Positions 10,227-25,600 of a stretch of 64,000 nucleotides of DNA are shown piece after piece (position 1 is the first letter of the stretch; the number at the start of each line of letters is the position of its first letter). Made by a program: the position numbers and the translations under genes. The DNA comes from Costus lasius. Its lineage: Eukaryota > Streptophyta > Magnoliopsida > Zingiberales > Costaceae. The DNA lies in contig CM050453.2 in assembly GCA_027563935.2 (NCBI GenBank), positions 14,474,611 through 14,538,610 on the forward strand. Direction: 5' to 3'. The notes below the pieces were generated by a model. The model saw only the letters and a program-made list of their open reading frames with translations. It had not been told where the DNA came from and made no database searches.

Positions 10227-13200
10227 GTTACTGGGTTTTCTATTGGTGGTCGTGTTGTTGATGACCGTGGTGCTGGAGTAGATAGTGCAAAAGTGATAGT
10301 GGATGGTCAATTAAGAGCGATTACTGATGGTCAGGGATATTACAAGCTTGATCAGGTATTGCAAATATGTTTGTCTTGCTTTTGCGTAAATTGTTAGTTC
10401 ATCTGTAGTTAATTACTCAATTCTACTGTTTTCTGCTCATCTTCTTACATTCGATTAGAGATCATATAATTTTAACCCCTAACCAATCATTTATGTACTT
10501 ATGCACTTCATATTGTCACGGATTTTTATTAGTTTATGCTATGTTGGTACTGGGAATACTGCACATGGAAATGTTGGTTTCTGGCATACCGATATTTCTC
10601 TGTACTGGTTTGATTATATCTTGGTTCAGTTCGCTGCCATTATACCACCTAGTGCAAACGTTTATTAGATGTATAATTTGAATTATTTGTCTTTTAAAAC
10701 AGAATTTACCTTTTTTATTATGTTCCCAAGAATAGTGGTCTGACACATAAGACCACATCTTAAGTTTAATAATTTAATTTGTCATGTTTTCGTCAAAATT
10801 AATATCATCACATCAGTAATATGTACCAAAAGTAGAAAGTAGAAAATATATAATACTTTGGTTCATGTAAAATATTTTCTACCATACAATGACGTATCAA
10901 GAATGTCTACATAACTAGCGATACAACTCAACTATATGTCTAAAATAGTATAAATGACATAATGTTCTAAGGATTGACACTGTGATGACACAGACGAGGA
11001 TGTTTGTGTCTGTTTGTTTACTAATTTTGATCTCTACTCATTGGAATGTTGATATTGTAAAAACAAAAAGGTTGAAAAAATAACAAGAACAAAGTTGGAG
11101 TTACTAAGTGCATTAACTCTAAAACAACAAAAAATTATGTTTGCTTAAATTTTATTCACTATATATGATTGTGAAATTACCAGCATAATCCAACTCTTAT
11201 GTTAACCTCTTCTCTTATCATGACAAAAATTTCATTTCCCTTTTTTTACACATCATCTCTATAAATGTCGTAATCTCATGTAGTTATAATTTAACACATA
11301 CTATAATCACATTGTTTATACAAGATAAGTGTACCTATCTTTGATATTTTTCACAACACCATTGTGTCACTAGATCATTCCTCATAGGTAAACCACCACT
11401 TATTGGTACTCTACTAGGTAGTAATGATCACCCTCATAGATTTTCTAAAAGAATGCCCATTTCTTTCATGCATCTTTTTGTTTCAAATCTATATTCTTTT
11501 AAACAACATCATCATATATGTATACTATTGATGCTTAAACACATCATACATATGTCAAAATGTGTAATACAGCGAGTAATGAAGCTAATAGTAGTAATAA
11601 TAATAATAACGTCAAGGAATAATTTTGTTGATCCTACTGTTGTCTAAAACTAGACAAACATTCTGATCCATTACTCCAAATCCAGATAAAACTTTGATAG
11701 CCTAGATTGTTCAAAACTAGGCTGATCCTTCTATCTGCCTGCTCTCTACTCCTCTAAACTGGACTGGACGCCTCAGCCTTGAACAGTCCAAAACTAGACA
11801 GCTTTTTACTGCTGCCATTTTTTAACGTCATTTCCAACCCTTTTTCTGTGCAAAAGCTGGACAGAGTTCAGCCCGTTGCGGTCCATTTCTATACAACATT
11901 TCTAGCTCTCTTGCATTCCAGAAACTGGAGAATTTTCATTCCATTTCCATCAAAGAAGCAAGGTCAAATATGTTTCTAATTTTTCATTCTATTGAATGCT
12001 TATAATCAACTACCAGCAATTTCCAGCAGAACTTTGTCAAAATTTGCTCATGTAGCATCAACAAGGCTATTTGATGACGTGAAATAAGGTTCAGTCATAA
12101 CAATCTATACTGCCCCTTTTTTCATGTCAATATGAACCAATTCCAGATTTTATAAGGGTATCAATTTTAATCAGTAACACATTGACACCCTTCCATCATA
12201 GGCAACATATAAAATTAGGTTTGCACTCTTTATTTTCTTTCTTAAAAATCCAAAAACTTAGTCTAGAACTCTAGATTCTCAAAAACCTTCTAGCTTAATG
12301 AAAAAACCAAAATCTCTTCTTCATTTTCTCTCTTCCTGCAAAATTTGTTGGAGACACCCAATCCTCTCACTTTCTTGCACCCGAGCTCTCTTCTCTACAT
12401 CCTCTGATTGCTGCTGCACCTAGCTTAGTTAAACGCAGGCCTGTTGGCTTGAATTAGGGGCCAAATGCTTGGCACTACAACTGAAATTGAATAGCCGAGT
12501 CACATATTCTACATTATGGCTCAATTCAGCGCTAATTAAATCAAATTAAGGTTTAAGATTTCTCCAACATTAAAGATTTCATTCAAATGCCAAATTGACT
12601 TATTTCAATTCAACTTAAGTTCCTGCATATTATAGTTTGGTTCCCAACGAAAAATAACATTTTTAATAATGGTTATGATCATGACAAACCTTGGAGTTCT
12701 AGAGTGTCTTGTAACTATTTTGAGTAATGACTAGGATCTTCGCCATCCACTCATCTATTTGTTTGTGACTCAAAAATATGTAACAGTTTTCAATGTACTT
12801 AGGCGAGACAAATTTTTTTATTACTTCTCTTGTGTAACTATTTAACTTCAGAAGGATATTCTTGACGTAATTTTATTTGCATAATAAAAGTACTCACTTT
12901 AAAGCAGTAGATATTTCATGTATGTTTTATCTCAAAATGCAGTTAATCATGTTTTTTATTCTCAAAATTATGACCATGCATTAATAACATGAACAATACT
13001 TATGTACATATTTGAACTTTTCTATGCTTTTGGATAATGGTATCTCATTAATGTGCATGAAATTCTAAACTGATGGCTCTTTTCTTGGAAGCTTGCTCTT
13101 CTGAATGGAAATAGTATATGGATATTTTATTCATTGAAATATTTAAACATGAAATTGTTCTTTCCTTAAAATGGAAATATGCTTTTGATTTGATAAATAA

Positions 13201-16200
13201 GATTTGCCTTACTCTTCTCATTTTGTGCTATAAAATGCGATTCACTTCCCAGGTTACTTCCAAACAATACTGCAATTTCTGTGATGAAAGACCATTATAA
13301 GTTCAACACACTAGAGAATTATATGGTGAGTGATCTTCTATAGATGCCAACCTGTAAAGTTCATGTTCTTTTAAGCATTTGATGCGAATTATACTGTGTT
13401 TGTACTAGGATTTGTTTTTCTATTGATAAACTTTCGATGACAACAAATTGTTTCATTGTATTAGGTTTTGCCAAACATGGCTAAGATTGATGGCATAAAA
13501 GCAAATAATTATGATGTTTGTGGAGTTGTTCGAATAATTTCACCAAATTCAAAGGCAATGGTAGGACCTTATCTGAAAATGTGTTTCTTGATTTGATGTT
13601 ATCTTCCATTCAAGTTAATTTCTTCTCTCTAGGTCACAGTGACACATGGACCAGAGAACGTCAAGCCACAAAAGAAACTAATTGATGAAAATGGAAGTTT
13701 TTGTTTTGAGGCAAGTGTAAATGCTTACTTTAATGCATTTTTGTTCGACATTATTTGGTGCTATTGTTCCTAAAGAGTTGAAACCATAGGTCACTTTTAC
13801 CACCTTGGAATCATGATGCCTTTTGTTATGATTTATGATGCTTTTTTGTTTGCATTTCTTTGTTATGTAATGCAGCTCATATCTGGAGATCCAACTCTCT
13901 CTTTAAAATTATTGAAGCAAACCTAAAACTTGTGTTGGCATTGGGCCCCTGTTGATTTAACACATAATATGACTGATATAGGGGAGTATCTTCTAAATCA
14001 TATAATATTGAACCTGGCAGTCATCTCGATTTGATGTTGAACCATGACTGTGCTGATATCGTGTGTTGTATTTATTGAGACATGGCACACTCGAACCACA
14101 ACTAGGTGTCTCAAGAATCTTTAAGCGATGCCATCCCTTCAATAACTTACAAGACTTATTTCTAAAAATATTAAATTAATTAGTTTACATCATTCAGATA
14201 AGATAAATAAAATTAATCTATATGTTAATAGATATTATCTTAAATTATGATATCTTTCTTGTTATTATGGCCTTTCTACTAAATTATTTGTAGGATCCCT
14301 TACAACATCAAAAACTAATGTTTTTTGTTGTCAAAAATTTTCACAGAATGATCGAATAAATGATGGTGTAGTATCTTAAAGCTCACATTTTGAACTCCTT
14401 TAATACATGTATCCGTATGTTAATTCTCTATGGTCCATGGTTGCACTATAATAGTTGGGATAGCTGGTGGGACTAGATAAAAATAGAAATATAAATACAT
14501 ATGCAAAGAGTAGGGGGATGCTTCTGATAGAAGCTGATTTATAGCCATAATCAAGAGCTATCATACTCGGCACGTTTGATAACATCTCACCTAAGCTGAT
14601 GACTGCTATGTTGAATAATCTTTGTGTACGTCCACCTCTCATACAATTTATCCTCAAGTAGTATCATCTGATATTTTCATTCATATTTCTATGTTTACCG
14701 TGGTCTTCACTTCGGTCTTGAGTGATTAGGCTCTGCAGGTCCATAACACAATTATCTGAATCTTCATTTATGATTTCATATCAACCTCGTTCAAATTGTA
14801 GGCAAACTTCATGATGAATAGTTGTATTATCTTAAATTATGATATCTTTTTTTCTATAGAAGTTAAAGTGATAAAGAGCTTTTCCTTTCTTCATGATCAA
14901 TTTGGTTGTGTTGGTTGCTCTAATTGACTTTGTCCCTTTGTCCCATCCTTTGGTTAGTCTGATTCTCTGAACAAGCAGGTTGGAGGATTGTTTGTTGCTG
15001 AGATTGGATAGAGTAGTTGCAAATATGACAGTTATCGAAAGCATATATTATGCAATGCGATATCATTATTATATTGTTTAAGAACCATTGAATTATGATT
15101 GACAGGGAATTATAGAGCGTATAAAAGAAATATAAATTTGAAACTTGAAAGCAATTAATAGCGTGTGAGTTTGAGAGGTTAAAAGAGAGCTGAGAGAAAA
15201 TAGGAGACAGAGATGTGGATTTGAATAGGCTAACACCCTGTATGAATTATCCTTAAAAATGATCACAAGACCATATGGGAAAATTTTTCAACGAATAGGA
15301 ATTTTGTTCATTAGAAACATAACAACCAATAGGTATCGATATAATGCTCTTACTGAATGAGACTATGAGAGTACATTTGTTGGAAGCATCATGTCCAGTG
15401 GTACACTGAACCTTTGGCTTGAAACTTAGAGCGTCCACATGTTCTCTACTCATTTGATTGATATATTGTGTATCATGGAATGATTCATGAGACAGTAACC
15501 TGAGATCCTGGACCACGTTTTTTGTTCCTATCGTATACTTACATTTGATCTATCCTCGCATTGTCATCATCTGCTATATGAACTATTTTTTTATAAATAA
15601 TAAATACACATTTTGGCCGCCTTGTTACGTATTGATCTATATAAACTACTTCAAGAAACTCTTTCACGCCTATCTTTACATGTAAGTAACATAGTTAATA
15701 CTCATTCTATCCACTAGCAATCTGTTTCAAATTTTCATAGAAGTAGTTAGTCAAAATGTATATTTTGGCATTTGAATACTAGATTAAAAGAAAAAAGTTA
15801 GGTGGAAGCAAGGTTTCCAATTTCAACCAACGTTTAAGGAATCCGGTGAGTCGCCGGACCGGTATGGTACCGGTACCGTATTGGTATGTACTCGTACAAA
15901 CCGGGTGGGATCGTGGGCGGGGGTAGCAGCGGCAGCAGACGGGGCCGTGGGTGGCAGTGGCGGCAGCGGAAGCGCACTGCGGCTGGAAGCTTCGCGCGCG
16001 CCCGCTGCCTCCCTCCGCTGTCTGCTTGCCGCCTGCCACCTACCTGGGACTGTACTCCAACTAGGGTTCCGGTGCCGGTCCCTTGCCGGACCGGTACCAA
16101 CCTTGGTACCGGACCGGTTCCTCAAACACTGATTTCAATTAGGACTAGTGTATCAATCCAATGTTGGAGGCAAGGAATGAAATACCGATTTGAACCGGTA

Positions 16201-19200
16201 TTTCTGGTTTGTACTGAGATTGGTTGAAGGAGTAGGTTCGTTTTGATTGGTATATACACTTATTTTTATTATATACATATATATGCAGTATATACCAAAC
16301 TGGTATAGGTTCACAATGGACCACCTTGGAGGTGTATAGAAACATATGGTACCAGTAGGTACTAATCACTACTATTCAAAACTTATATAAACGTATATTC
16401 ATTTATACATATGGTACTTGATTTGTGCTTGCTCTATACCATGTAAGCATGAACTAGTACAAGTTGGAATAGTACGTAGATTATAAAGTTGCTATCATTG
16501 TGTAATTTACCCATTTTTCTAGTTGAGATAGTTGTTTGTTTTGCAATATAGCTATTTTCATGAGTATATAATAAAAAAAGAGATTGCAAATTAAAATAGA
16601 GAGCAAAATTTGTGTATCGTCATTACATCCATTTATCAATTTAACTAGTGGTCTTGTTGTAATGTAGTTATTCCCACAAGTATAGGACAACTGTTTGGCC
16701 TTTGGTGATCATCTAATATACTTCCTTCTGAGCACAATGTACTACTACTTGTATGGAGCACTAGAAATGATCCCATAAAAGGTTGATCAGAAGTTTAGGC
16801 CAACAATTTACATCCTGTTTCACATGTTTTCTGCCTAAATTTACGTCATAATTACTCGAGTTCTGATTTTGTATCATATGTTAGTAGCAAACAAACGAGG
16901 CAAACATCATAATTTACTCTTCCTACCTTCCCCCTCAATTTTGAATGTGGGTTTACGTATATATAATTGAAGTCAAACACTATAAACAATGGTTCTGATT
17001 TATTGTTAATAAATTTCCAACTGTGTATAACATTAATTTCTTGGTTGAAACCCAATTTATGCCACAACAATTCTGGTTCATCCAGACAGTCTATTATGGT
17101 TTCTTATTAACTTCAAGGTACAGTTAATGATGTATTCTTTTTTTTATTAATATTTGGAATATTTTTTCCACTGCTGCTTCTTCTTGATCTATTTAGAGAA
17201 GTATTATTTCATGAATTTCATTTTATAACTAAAAAAATACTGCATGTAGGTTCCACCGGGTGAATATCGAATTTCGGCACTGCCTATAGATTCTGATAAT
17301 TCTGGCCTTATGTTTTCACCATCATATGTCGATGTAAAGGTCAACAGCCCTTTGCTTAATATAGAATTTTTCCAGGTATGTCTTTATGAATAGGTGATAG
17401 TCTAAAATATGTTACTAGTTGAAAGTTTACCTTCGTGTATTAGTGTAATCGTAAGTGATTTTTTATGTTAACATGGGAAATGAGGTTTCTGAAGATTTCA
17501 TTATCATGTAATGTTCAGGCACGGGTCGATATTAATGGCCGTGTATTCTGCAAGGAGAAATGCAGCCCAAACATCTCTGTATCACTAGTTAGTTTAATTA
17601 GTGGCAGTATGCAGGAAAGGAAGACCATCGCTTTGAAGCATGAGGATTGTGACTTCACATTTGCTGAAGTCTTTCCTGGAAAGTATCAGCTTGAGGTTTG
17701 TTAACTCTCTGTAAAACTTATTTTGTTGTGATATTGGATAACCAATTTTGGTCTAGTTATATTAACAAATGCAAATCTTTGTTAATAGCTAGCCACGATG
17801 CTTCTTTCAAAGTTCTACTGTTTCTATTGTTCACAATTCATGCATTGAATTTTCACAGGTCAAGCATATCCCTTCATTGGAATTGCCGGAGGATAGTTGG
17901 TGTTGGAATGAGAACCATTTTCAGCTAGATGTGGGTACTGAAGATGTGAATGGAATTGTCTTTGTCCAGAGAGGTTACTGGATTACATTAATTTCAACAC
18001 ATGAAACAGATGCCTACATAGTCCTTCCTGATTCGTCTCGTCTTGATTTTAAAATTAAGGTATCTTATCTTGCCAGAACTTGAATACACTACTACACAAT
18101 ACCCTTGTCTATCAATTACATGTCAAGTTTTGAACTGTCAACTGCAGAGAGGATCACAAAAGATATGTATGGAGACTCCTGGGCAGCATGAGCTTTATTT
18201 TGTGAACTCCTGCATTTCATTCGGCAGTTCTCCATTGAAATTTGATTCCTTGGACCCAACGGTGTGCTTGCCTCCCCTTTGTTTTGATATGCTTGAATGG
18301 TCTTACCTCTCATATTGAATATTTCTTCTATTTATTTTTAAGTGGAAATCTTTCTCTTTCTTTGTTAGCCTATTTATCTTACAGGGAAAAAGTACCTTCT
18401 TAAAGGACAAATTCACATTGATTCAGATTTAGTTCAAGATGCAGTTGACTTATCTGAGCACATTGTTCTGGATGTACTAAAACGAGATGGAATTTCTGAG
18501 TTGGTCCTTACCAGGTTTTCATCTGATATCAGTGGCCAAAGGAATACTGCAGTTTATGAGTACTCAATCTGGTCTGATCTTGGAGAGCAACTTATCTTTT
18601 CTCCTCGGGATACAAGGTAACTATGAGTCTGTTTTCTGTTCTGATTCTGGACAGACTATTAGGTTCTTTATTTGTACTAGTAAACTTACTTTTTTTTGTT
18701 CTTGTGGAAATACCAACAAACAGTGCTACTAAGAAAGATGCATGCAAAAGCAAATGATCTAAAATAGTAAATGGACTTATATGAAAGCAGATATGTTTGT
18801 AAGGAAGGAATTGAGGGATTATGAAAATATCATGGTTTTGAAAACTGATTCATATTGCTTGGTACGAGCAATATATATGGGTCTAAGACAAGGCAGCTAT
18901 ACTAGTACAAACTAAGATTTCTAAACTTTGGATAATATATTCTTTAGGCGATAAAACCAGGATTTGTATGTTTGTTGCTTGTAAGTTGCATGAATTTTTT
19001 ATACATCATGGTAAATTGCTCACCTTTATCTAGTTAAACAACTACTTGCATTTCCCCCACTCGGTACTTGCCTGGTTTTTAAATCCTTGCCTCTCATGCA
19101 CGTGCGGTTGTTTGACCATTTCTTATTTGATTTTGCACCGGCACCCTATGGTTTATCACACATTGTTTTCCTCCAACTTAAGTAAAAGATGAACCCTCTG

Positions 19201-19666
19201 GAAAAGACCTTATCTTGAAGCCCCTTAGAAGTATAAAAAGCCTTTTGCATAAACTGGTTGACATGTCCTCCAAATATGATTTAGTAACAATGTGATGAAT
19301 TAGTAGGTCAACAATTTGTTAATAGGATCCTTAGAATCATTATCTATTATAACATGCTTAATGGAAATGGACTCTATCTAACAAACGGACCAATGTCGAT
19401 ATTTGGCACACATTGTGTGGTTACAAGCATATGTTGGCACGCATAGTGTGTGGTAAGTCTTAACATTGGACCAATATAGATTGAGATTCAAAATCTTGCT
19501 CCCACTTCTCACATGGGATTAAGCCTGAAGCCCACTCATAGCTCAAAATTATTTGTAGTTAGTAGCACGTGAGGTCAATATAATGGTAGCACCACCACCA
19601 TCAAGTACCAAGGTTTAAAATACCAGTTCAGAGCACATGGTGCACATAGTACTGGTTGGTATGTAT

Positions 19667-19697
<31 letters not shown>

Positions 19698-22600
19698 GGC
19701 ACCTTTTTCTATTGGATGATCACCCTGTCTAGAACTAAGTTTGCTCTAATATCATTTGATGAATTGAAACTAGTTGGTACTTGGTAGAACTGAAAATTCT
19801 TAAGTCTTAGTTAATAGTAGGAAGCTCCTTTAGCCTTACATATTATTATAATTCTCCTCTCACTTTCCACATAGAATTGAACCAAGCACATTACCATCAT
19901 CATAACGCCAGAATGTTTGACTGCTAGGGAAGGAATATTACTGTTTGTAACCAAGATAACCACTTTCCTTCCAAGGGAATCCAATTCTCACTTTTGTTGA
20001 GAAAGAGAACTTCTCATGAAACTGTAAGCAATTTCAATAAAATAGTGAGGTAATAACTATTTAGTAATAAACAGATAATTCTTTATTTCTAAACTGCCCT
20101 TTTAATTACTACTGTGAGCAATACATCATCCATATACAAGCAAGAATCTTAATTCTGCTAGGGGTCTGTCAAATTAAGGTAGAATTTGATTTGCTTTACT
20201 ATACTGAAGTCCATTCTCATTTGCTGCTGTGATAGAATTTTCAAAACTTTCTGTTGGACTTTACTTCAGATTATAGATAACTTTTCTTAAATTTATGTAG
20301 TTTAAAATCCACCGAGCAGCACAACTACAACACTAGTGTTTGCTCTATGTAAACTTCCTTGGACAAGTACCATAAAGAAAAAAAATATACATTTACACTG
20401 TTCATCTTTGTCAGGTATTTTACTCATCTCATAACTGGATTACATTTTGGTGATGGGTCTGAAGAAGCTTACACAAACTCTAGAGCCTAGATTATGTTGC
20501 TTGGGAGACAACTGCTCTATGTAAATACGAGAAAAGCTACTAGCCTAGGCCTTAAGCAAACACTAAAAGCATAATTTTAAAAATTCTCTAAGTTGCAAAT
20601 GAGATTGGATTAGAGATTGCCATTGGAGTTGTGATTTTTGCTGTAAATATAGATGATATTATACTGTCTGGTGGTGATTTACAAGGTAATTCTGGAAAGA
20701 AATATGTTATTTCTTAGCATGATTTATAACTAAAACATTGAGGGTTAGGAGAGAGCGGTAGATAAATCAAATGAAGTGAAAAAGAGACTAATGCTATTAA
20801 TTTCATTATGAATAATACCATAGCAAGAGGGTTTATATTGACCAAGCCAATCAATAAGTGGTAACTAGTTGGACTGTTTCTTACACTTGCCCCAATATGA
20901 GTCACAATTTCCTAATCCATCTATCCTATAATGTTTTATAAGGATTCTCAACTTTTGTTTACATTATCAGAATCTTTAGTTGTATTAATATATATATATA
21001 TTTATCGTATCATATACATGTTCATTGTCAAGATTTGAGTGTGTCATCATTTGTCCTATAAAGGTTGTGTTTCCTTCGAGGGAAGGAAAAATAGGGAGAT
21101 AGAAAAGAAAGGAAGGAAGGAAAAAAAAGAGAGGTTAGAAAAACTTCACACGAGAGGCACATGAAGCCCACGTGGGTGAACTTCATCATGAGCTGAGGGA
21201 GGGAGATGACGAGGGAGCTAGCCTAGGGGAGGGAGGCGGGGGAGCAAGGGCAAGCTTGCTTTGGGGGGGGAGGCGGAGGGGGCGGAGGGAGCTTGTGGGA
21301 TGCAAGCTCGTGGGCGAAAGAGGGGGTTGGAGGCGAGCTCACTAGAAGGGAGGGAGGGGTGAGAGGTGAGATCGCGGTGGAGGGGGGGGGGGGGGGGAGG
21401 GAGACGAAGGTGGTGGAGGTGAGCTTTGTGGGCGGAAGGGAGGGAGGCAGGGCCGAGGTGAGATCACAAAGTGATGAAGCGGAAGACCCATCCTCTAGAA
21501 AATTTTTTTCCCATCACGACAGTGACCAAGATCATAGCCTGCTCATGATTACCCATCATGGTTGTGACCAAGATCATGGCTTGGCCGTGAAGCCTTACGT
21601 GGAGTTTGAAAAAAGTTCCGAAAGACATCATGGCCATAAAACCTTATGTGGATTTGGTGTCTCCCCATCACGGCCGTGACGCTCCTCACGGCCTTCCCGT
21701 GATGTCTCTCCTGAGGAAGATTATGACCCTGACCATGATCACGGCAGCCCGTAAAGCTCTCGATCCCGAAGGCCGAAGACGAGTCTCCCTGACGCGAACG
21801 GCAACACGGTCGTAACCCAGATCATGGCTGAGCCATGACACCATTAGAAGTCTAGAAATCACCACGCGGAGCCGATCACGGTCGTGATGCACTCAGAAAA
21901 GTCCAAACAGTTGGATTCAAAGGTCTTTCGACTATCCTAATGTCCAGCATTCCTCTAGGGGAGTTATCCGCTCCTCTTTGGCACAAACAGAGCTCATTCA
22001 ACCCATGTGCTTGCTCCCATGGCGTGACGAAGAGCAGCATCCCGCCCGGTACAACAACAGGCTATCCAACTCAGCATAAGAGTCGGCCAACACCACTATG
22101 AACAAGCCAACCATCAGCCGGTTCTGCTGCGTCATCGTAGCTTGCTCGGAGATGGTCTAGTTGGCCTATTTAGCTCAACAATGCCTAGCCTAGGCGCCAG
22201 CCCAGTCAAGCTTGCGCAACCCCCTGTAGTTAAGATTTGATTATGTTTCAACTTTTTAGCTTTTTGCTTTAGTTTGTTAAGGGAGTTAGCATACTCTAAC
22301 TAGCCTATCATTAATATAGTGTGAAGGGGGGGGGGGGTGGGGGGGGTGAAGGAATTAAATTATGCCTCGCGCGGCAAATAACTCCTATTTTATGATGATT
22401 TGGATGCTACTTTTTCTATAATTCTTTTAATTTTTTGGCTAATATCTGATGAATTTCTGTTATTTAATTCTTTTTTATTTATCCTTATTGGTTATTCTTA
22501 GTTTGTGATGATGCGTACTAGTTCTCTCTTTCACCAATATTTACTACCTATTTTTGCATACAGAACTGGTCAAACAAAGAAGATACTCTTTTATCCGAGG

Positions 22601-25600
22601 CAGAGACAGGTAAGTTTAGTTAATTCACAGTATATCAATTCAAGTAACTCTACCTAAAGTTAATTACAAATTTAATTTGCAGGTATCAGTTTCTGTTGAT
22701 GACTGTCAAGATTCCATTCCTCCAATTGCTGGTCGAGTTGGCTTGTATGTCGAAGGATCAGTTTCTCCACCTCTGGATGGTGTTAGCATAAGAGTCACAG
22801 CTTTAGGAAACAGCAATTATATTTATATGCAGAAAGGGGATTTAGCTTTTGAAACTGAGACAGGTGCAGACGGTTCTTTTTCTGCTGGCCCTTTGTACGA
22901 TGATATAAGTTACAAAGTTGAAGCTTCCAAGGTTAGTATTATATTGTGTTCAATTCTTGAATCTTGCAATTGGTCCTTAAAACATGTTATGTATTTCTGG
23001 TGGGTGCTCTAGTAATATTTCTATCTTAGTCCTAAAGGTACTAAATTCTTGAGAAACTCTGAGGATTACACAGCATAATGATAATCAGAAATCACATAAT
23101 GATAACTTCTTTTAAGTCTTGGATTTTGTCAAGTATATGGGTTAACTTTTAAAACGTAATTGTTTTAGAATCTTCCTTGGCTCCCTATAATTTGATCAGA
23201 TTGTCATTTAGACAGTCTTCTTTAAAGAACTGCTTTTTGGTGGTTTTGACTCTTGATTCTCTTGACTACTATGTTCTGATATTCTCTTATGTTTACTATT
23301 GTCTTGCATTCTGATACTCTGTGTTTGTACAGCCAGGTTATTATCTTAAACAAGTTGGACCTAGTTCATTTACTTGTGAGAAGCTTAGTCAGATTCTAGT
23401 GCACATATATGATGAAACGGAAGGAGGAGACTTGTTTCCTTCTGTTTTGCTATCATTGAGTGGTGAAGATGGTTACAGGAACAACTCAGTTAGCAGTGCT
23501 GGTGGATCTTTCAGCTTTGTGGACTTGTTTCCTGGAAGCTTCTACCTGCGGCCACTACTTAAGGTGCAGTAATATTCCATGCAAAATACTTAGTTGCAGG
23601 ATTAACACTTTTTGCTTGATTTCCAGAGTTGTTGTCTTTATGTGAAGAGATACTTGGCTTCAACTAAATATTACAATTTTCTTGCTGGTTTGCAGTTGCA
23701 TCATTTGGTTAACTGAATTTTTTAAAAAAAAAAAGTTTGTACTCTCAGTCATTTTATTGATAGTTCACGGAGTCATGACAGTGAATATTCACGTAAAAGA
23801 AGTTTGTAAACGCATCAATGAAATAGAGTAGTATATTAAAAAGTCAGTTCATATATGCTGATTATTCTCCTGCTGTTCTGCTACATCATGATTTTTATTG
23901 ATATTCACAATTCATCTTATGAAAAGTAAAGACATTTGGATAATTGCTGGTGTGCTAAGTATCCATTCTCCCGACCTTTGAGTAACCTGATTTATAAAGA
24001 TGTTGATTTGTGTCGATTCAAAAAATTGAAGCTTCAAACAAACACCTCACAATGCAAAACTTGATGTAGGGCCTAAAGGTAAAAAAATGAGGAAGCTTTG
24101 ATTTTGAGAGGGAACTCTTCAGGATCTGGTACATTATCCACCATCTACCCTTAAAATGTTGTTTATCATCAGCAAAGTTGGAATATCTCACGTGGAAACT
24201 CTTTAGGATCTGGTACTAAGTTGAAATAGAGAAAACAAGAACAATTATATATGAGGATGCTACATAATGCCTCTCAATTAAAGGCTTGCTAATTCAATAA
24301 TGGAAATTGATAAATGGTGATAATGAATATGGTACATAACACAATAGAGTATCTGAAATAGCTAGTGAAGGAATACAATAATGTCTTATTGATGATATTT
24401 AATATGGTTAACAATGTTTTCATAACATGTCACCTTAATGGTGTTGCTATAGTTATTTTGCTGCATGTGCTAATGTCTGTTCTTCTAACACTAGAGTTGC
24501 AATTGGCCCCAAGATCTATGTTTTCAAGTTTGCCCTAGTAGAAGACTTGTTAAAGAGATGGTTCCTTTCTCCCCTTAACAAAATCTGTTGCTGAACCTTT
24601 GATGGTTGATAAAAGTTCCTCTTTTTTCCTTCTACCTATAACTTTTATTTGGTGACATATTTGTATAATTAATTGAAGAACGAAAATTATTGTTTCCAAA
24701 GTTTAAGTTACCATTTTGTGCCGGTGTACTAGGCAGTTCCTATTTTAGGGTTTATATACGGATACCAACCTTGTACTAGTACTGGGATAAGGTTGGACCA
24801 GTTTTTTTTATCTATCTTTGATTCTAAGTTTCCTCTCTTAAAGTGCTGTATATTTTGGTTAGGTTGCTTAGTAATCTGCATGGTGGTGTTAGATTTATGT
24901 TTCCTTTCTGTTCTAGTTAGCACTTAATTTTTATCCGGAGGCAGTTAGATTTCTTAGATTTGATTGTATAACTAATTATTCTAGAAACTTAAGCCTTTAA
25001 GAGTGGTTTTGAAATCCCTCTAGTTATAGTTGGACTGTAATGATTAACATATAAACACAAAATCAAGAGAGTAGAAGGGTTCCAGAATGAGAGCGAAAGA
25101 GAAAACAAAATAACTGAAGAAATAGCTATAAATTAGATAACTATCTCAAAATGATAAGTTTATATCGTCTCCTTTCTAATCTAACTATATTTATTGTAGC
25201 TATAAATTAATTCATCAGAGCTCTTTTTTCTGCATTATTTGTACTCTAATAAAATATATATTACATTGGAGCACTATTTGGTAATTGTATGATATGTTTG
25301 TTATGGGCCACTGTTGTCACTGATAAATGTACTAGTGAAGTAACCAATTTTAGTTTATGTAATTCAGCTTATTTAAAAGTTAACAAATTTTATGGATCAC
25401 AGTTAGCACAAGCAATAACGCTTTTTTATTCCATTAAAACACGTAGATAGTGGGCAGTTTCATTTGATAGCCTGTATTCCTTATCTTTGATTCCTATTCT
25501 TCTCTGCAACACCTCACCGTCCCTCCCACCACACACAAACAGGAAGCAATACAGCATCTGACTTTATTGCTTTTCCAGGAATATTCCTTCTCTCCTGCAG

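Noticed and set aside
15779..16227. Overlapping open frames of 80-113 codons on both strands
   Set aside because: They sit in a GC-rich GGTACC-type repeat; frames on both strands at once reflect composition. No domain, no splice context of their own.
19673..19698. TA dinucleotide run as a regulatory element
   Set aside because: A plain microsatellite; a similar AT run is at about 32932-32952.
21293..21679. 128-codon open frame rich in Gly/Arg/Glu then DQDH words
   Set aside because: Low-complexity translation of a repeat island inside an intron of NOMO; no recognisable fold and no start context.
21050..22345. CpG-island promoter for a separate gene
   Set aside because: No downstream exon with its own start on either strand; the next coding exon (22564) continues the NOMO frame.
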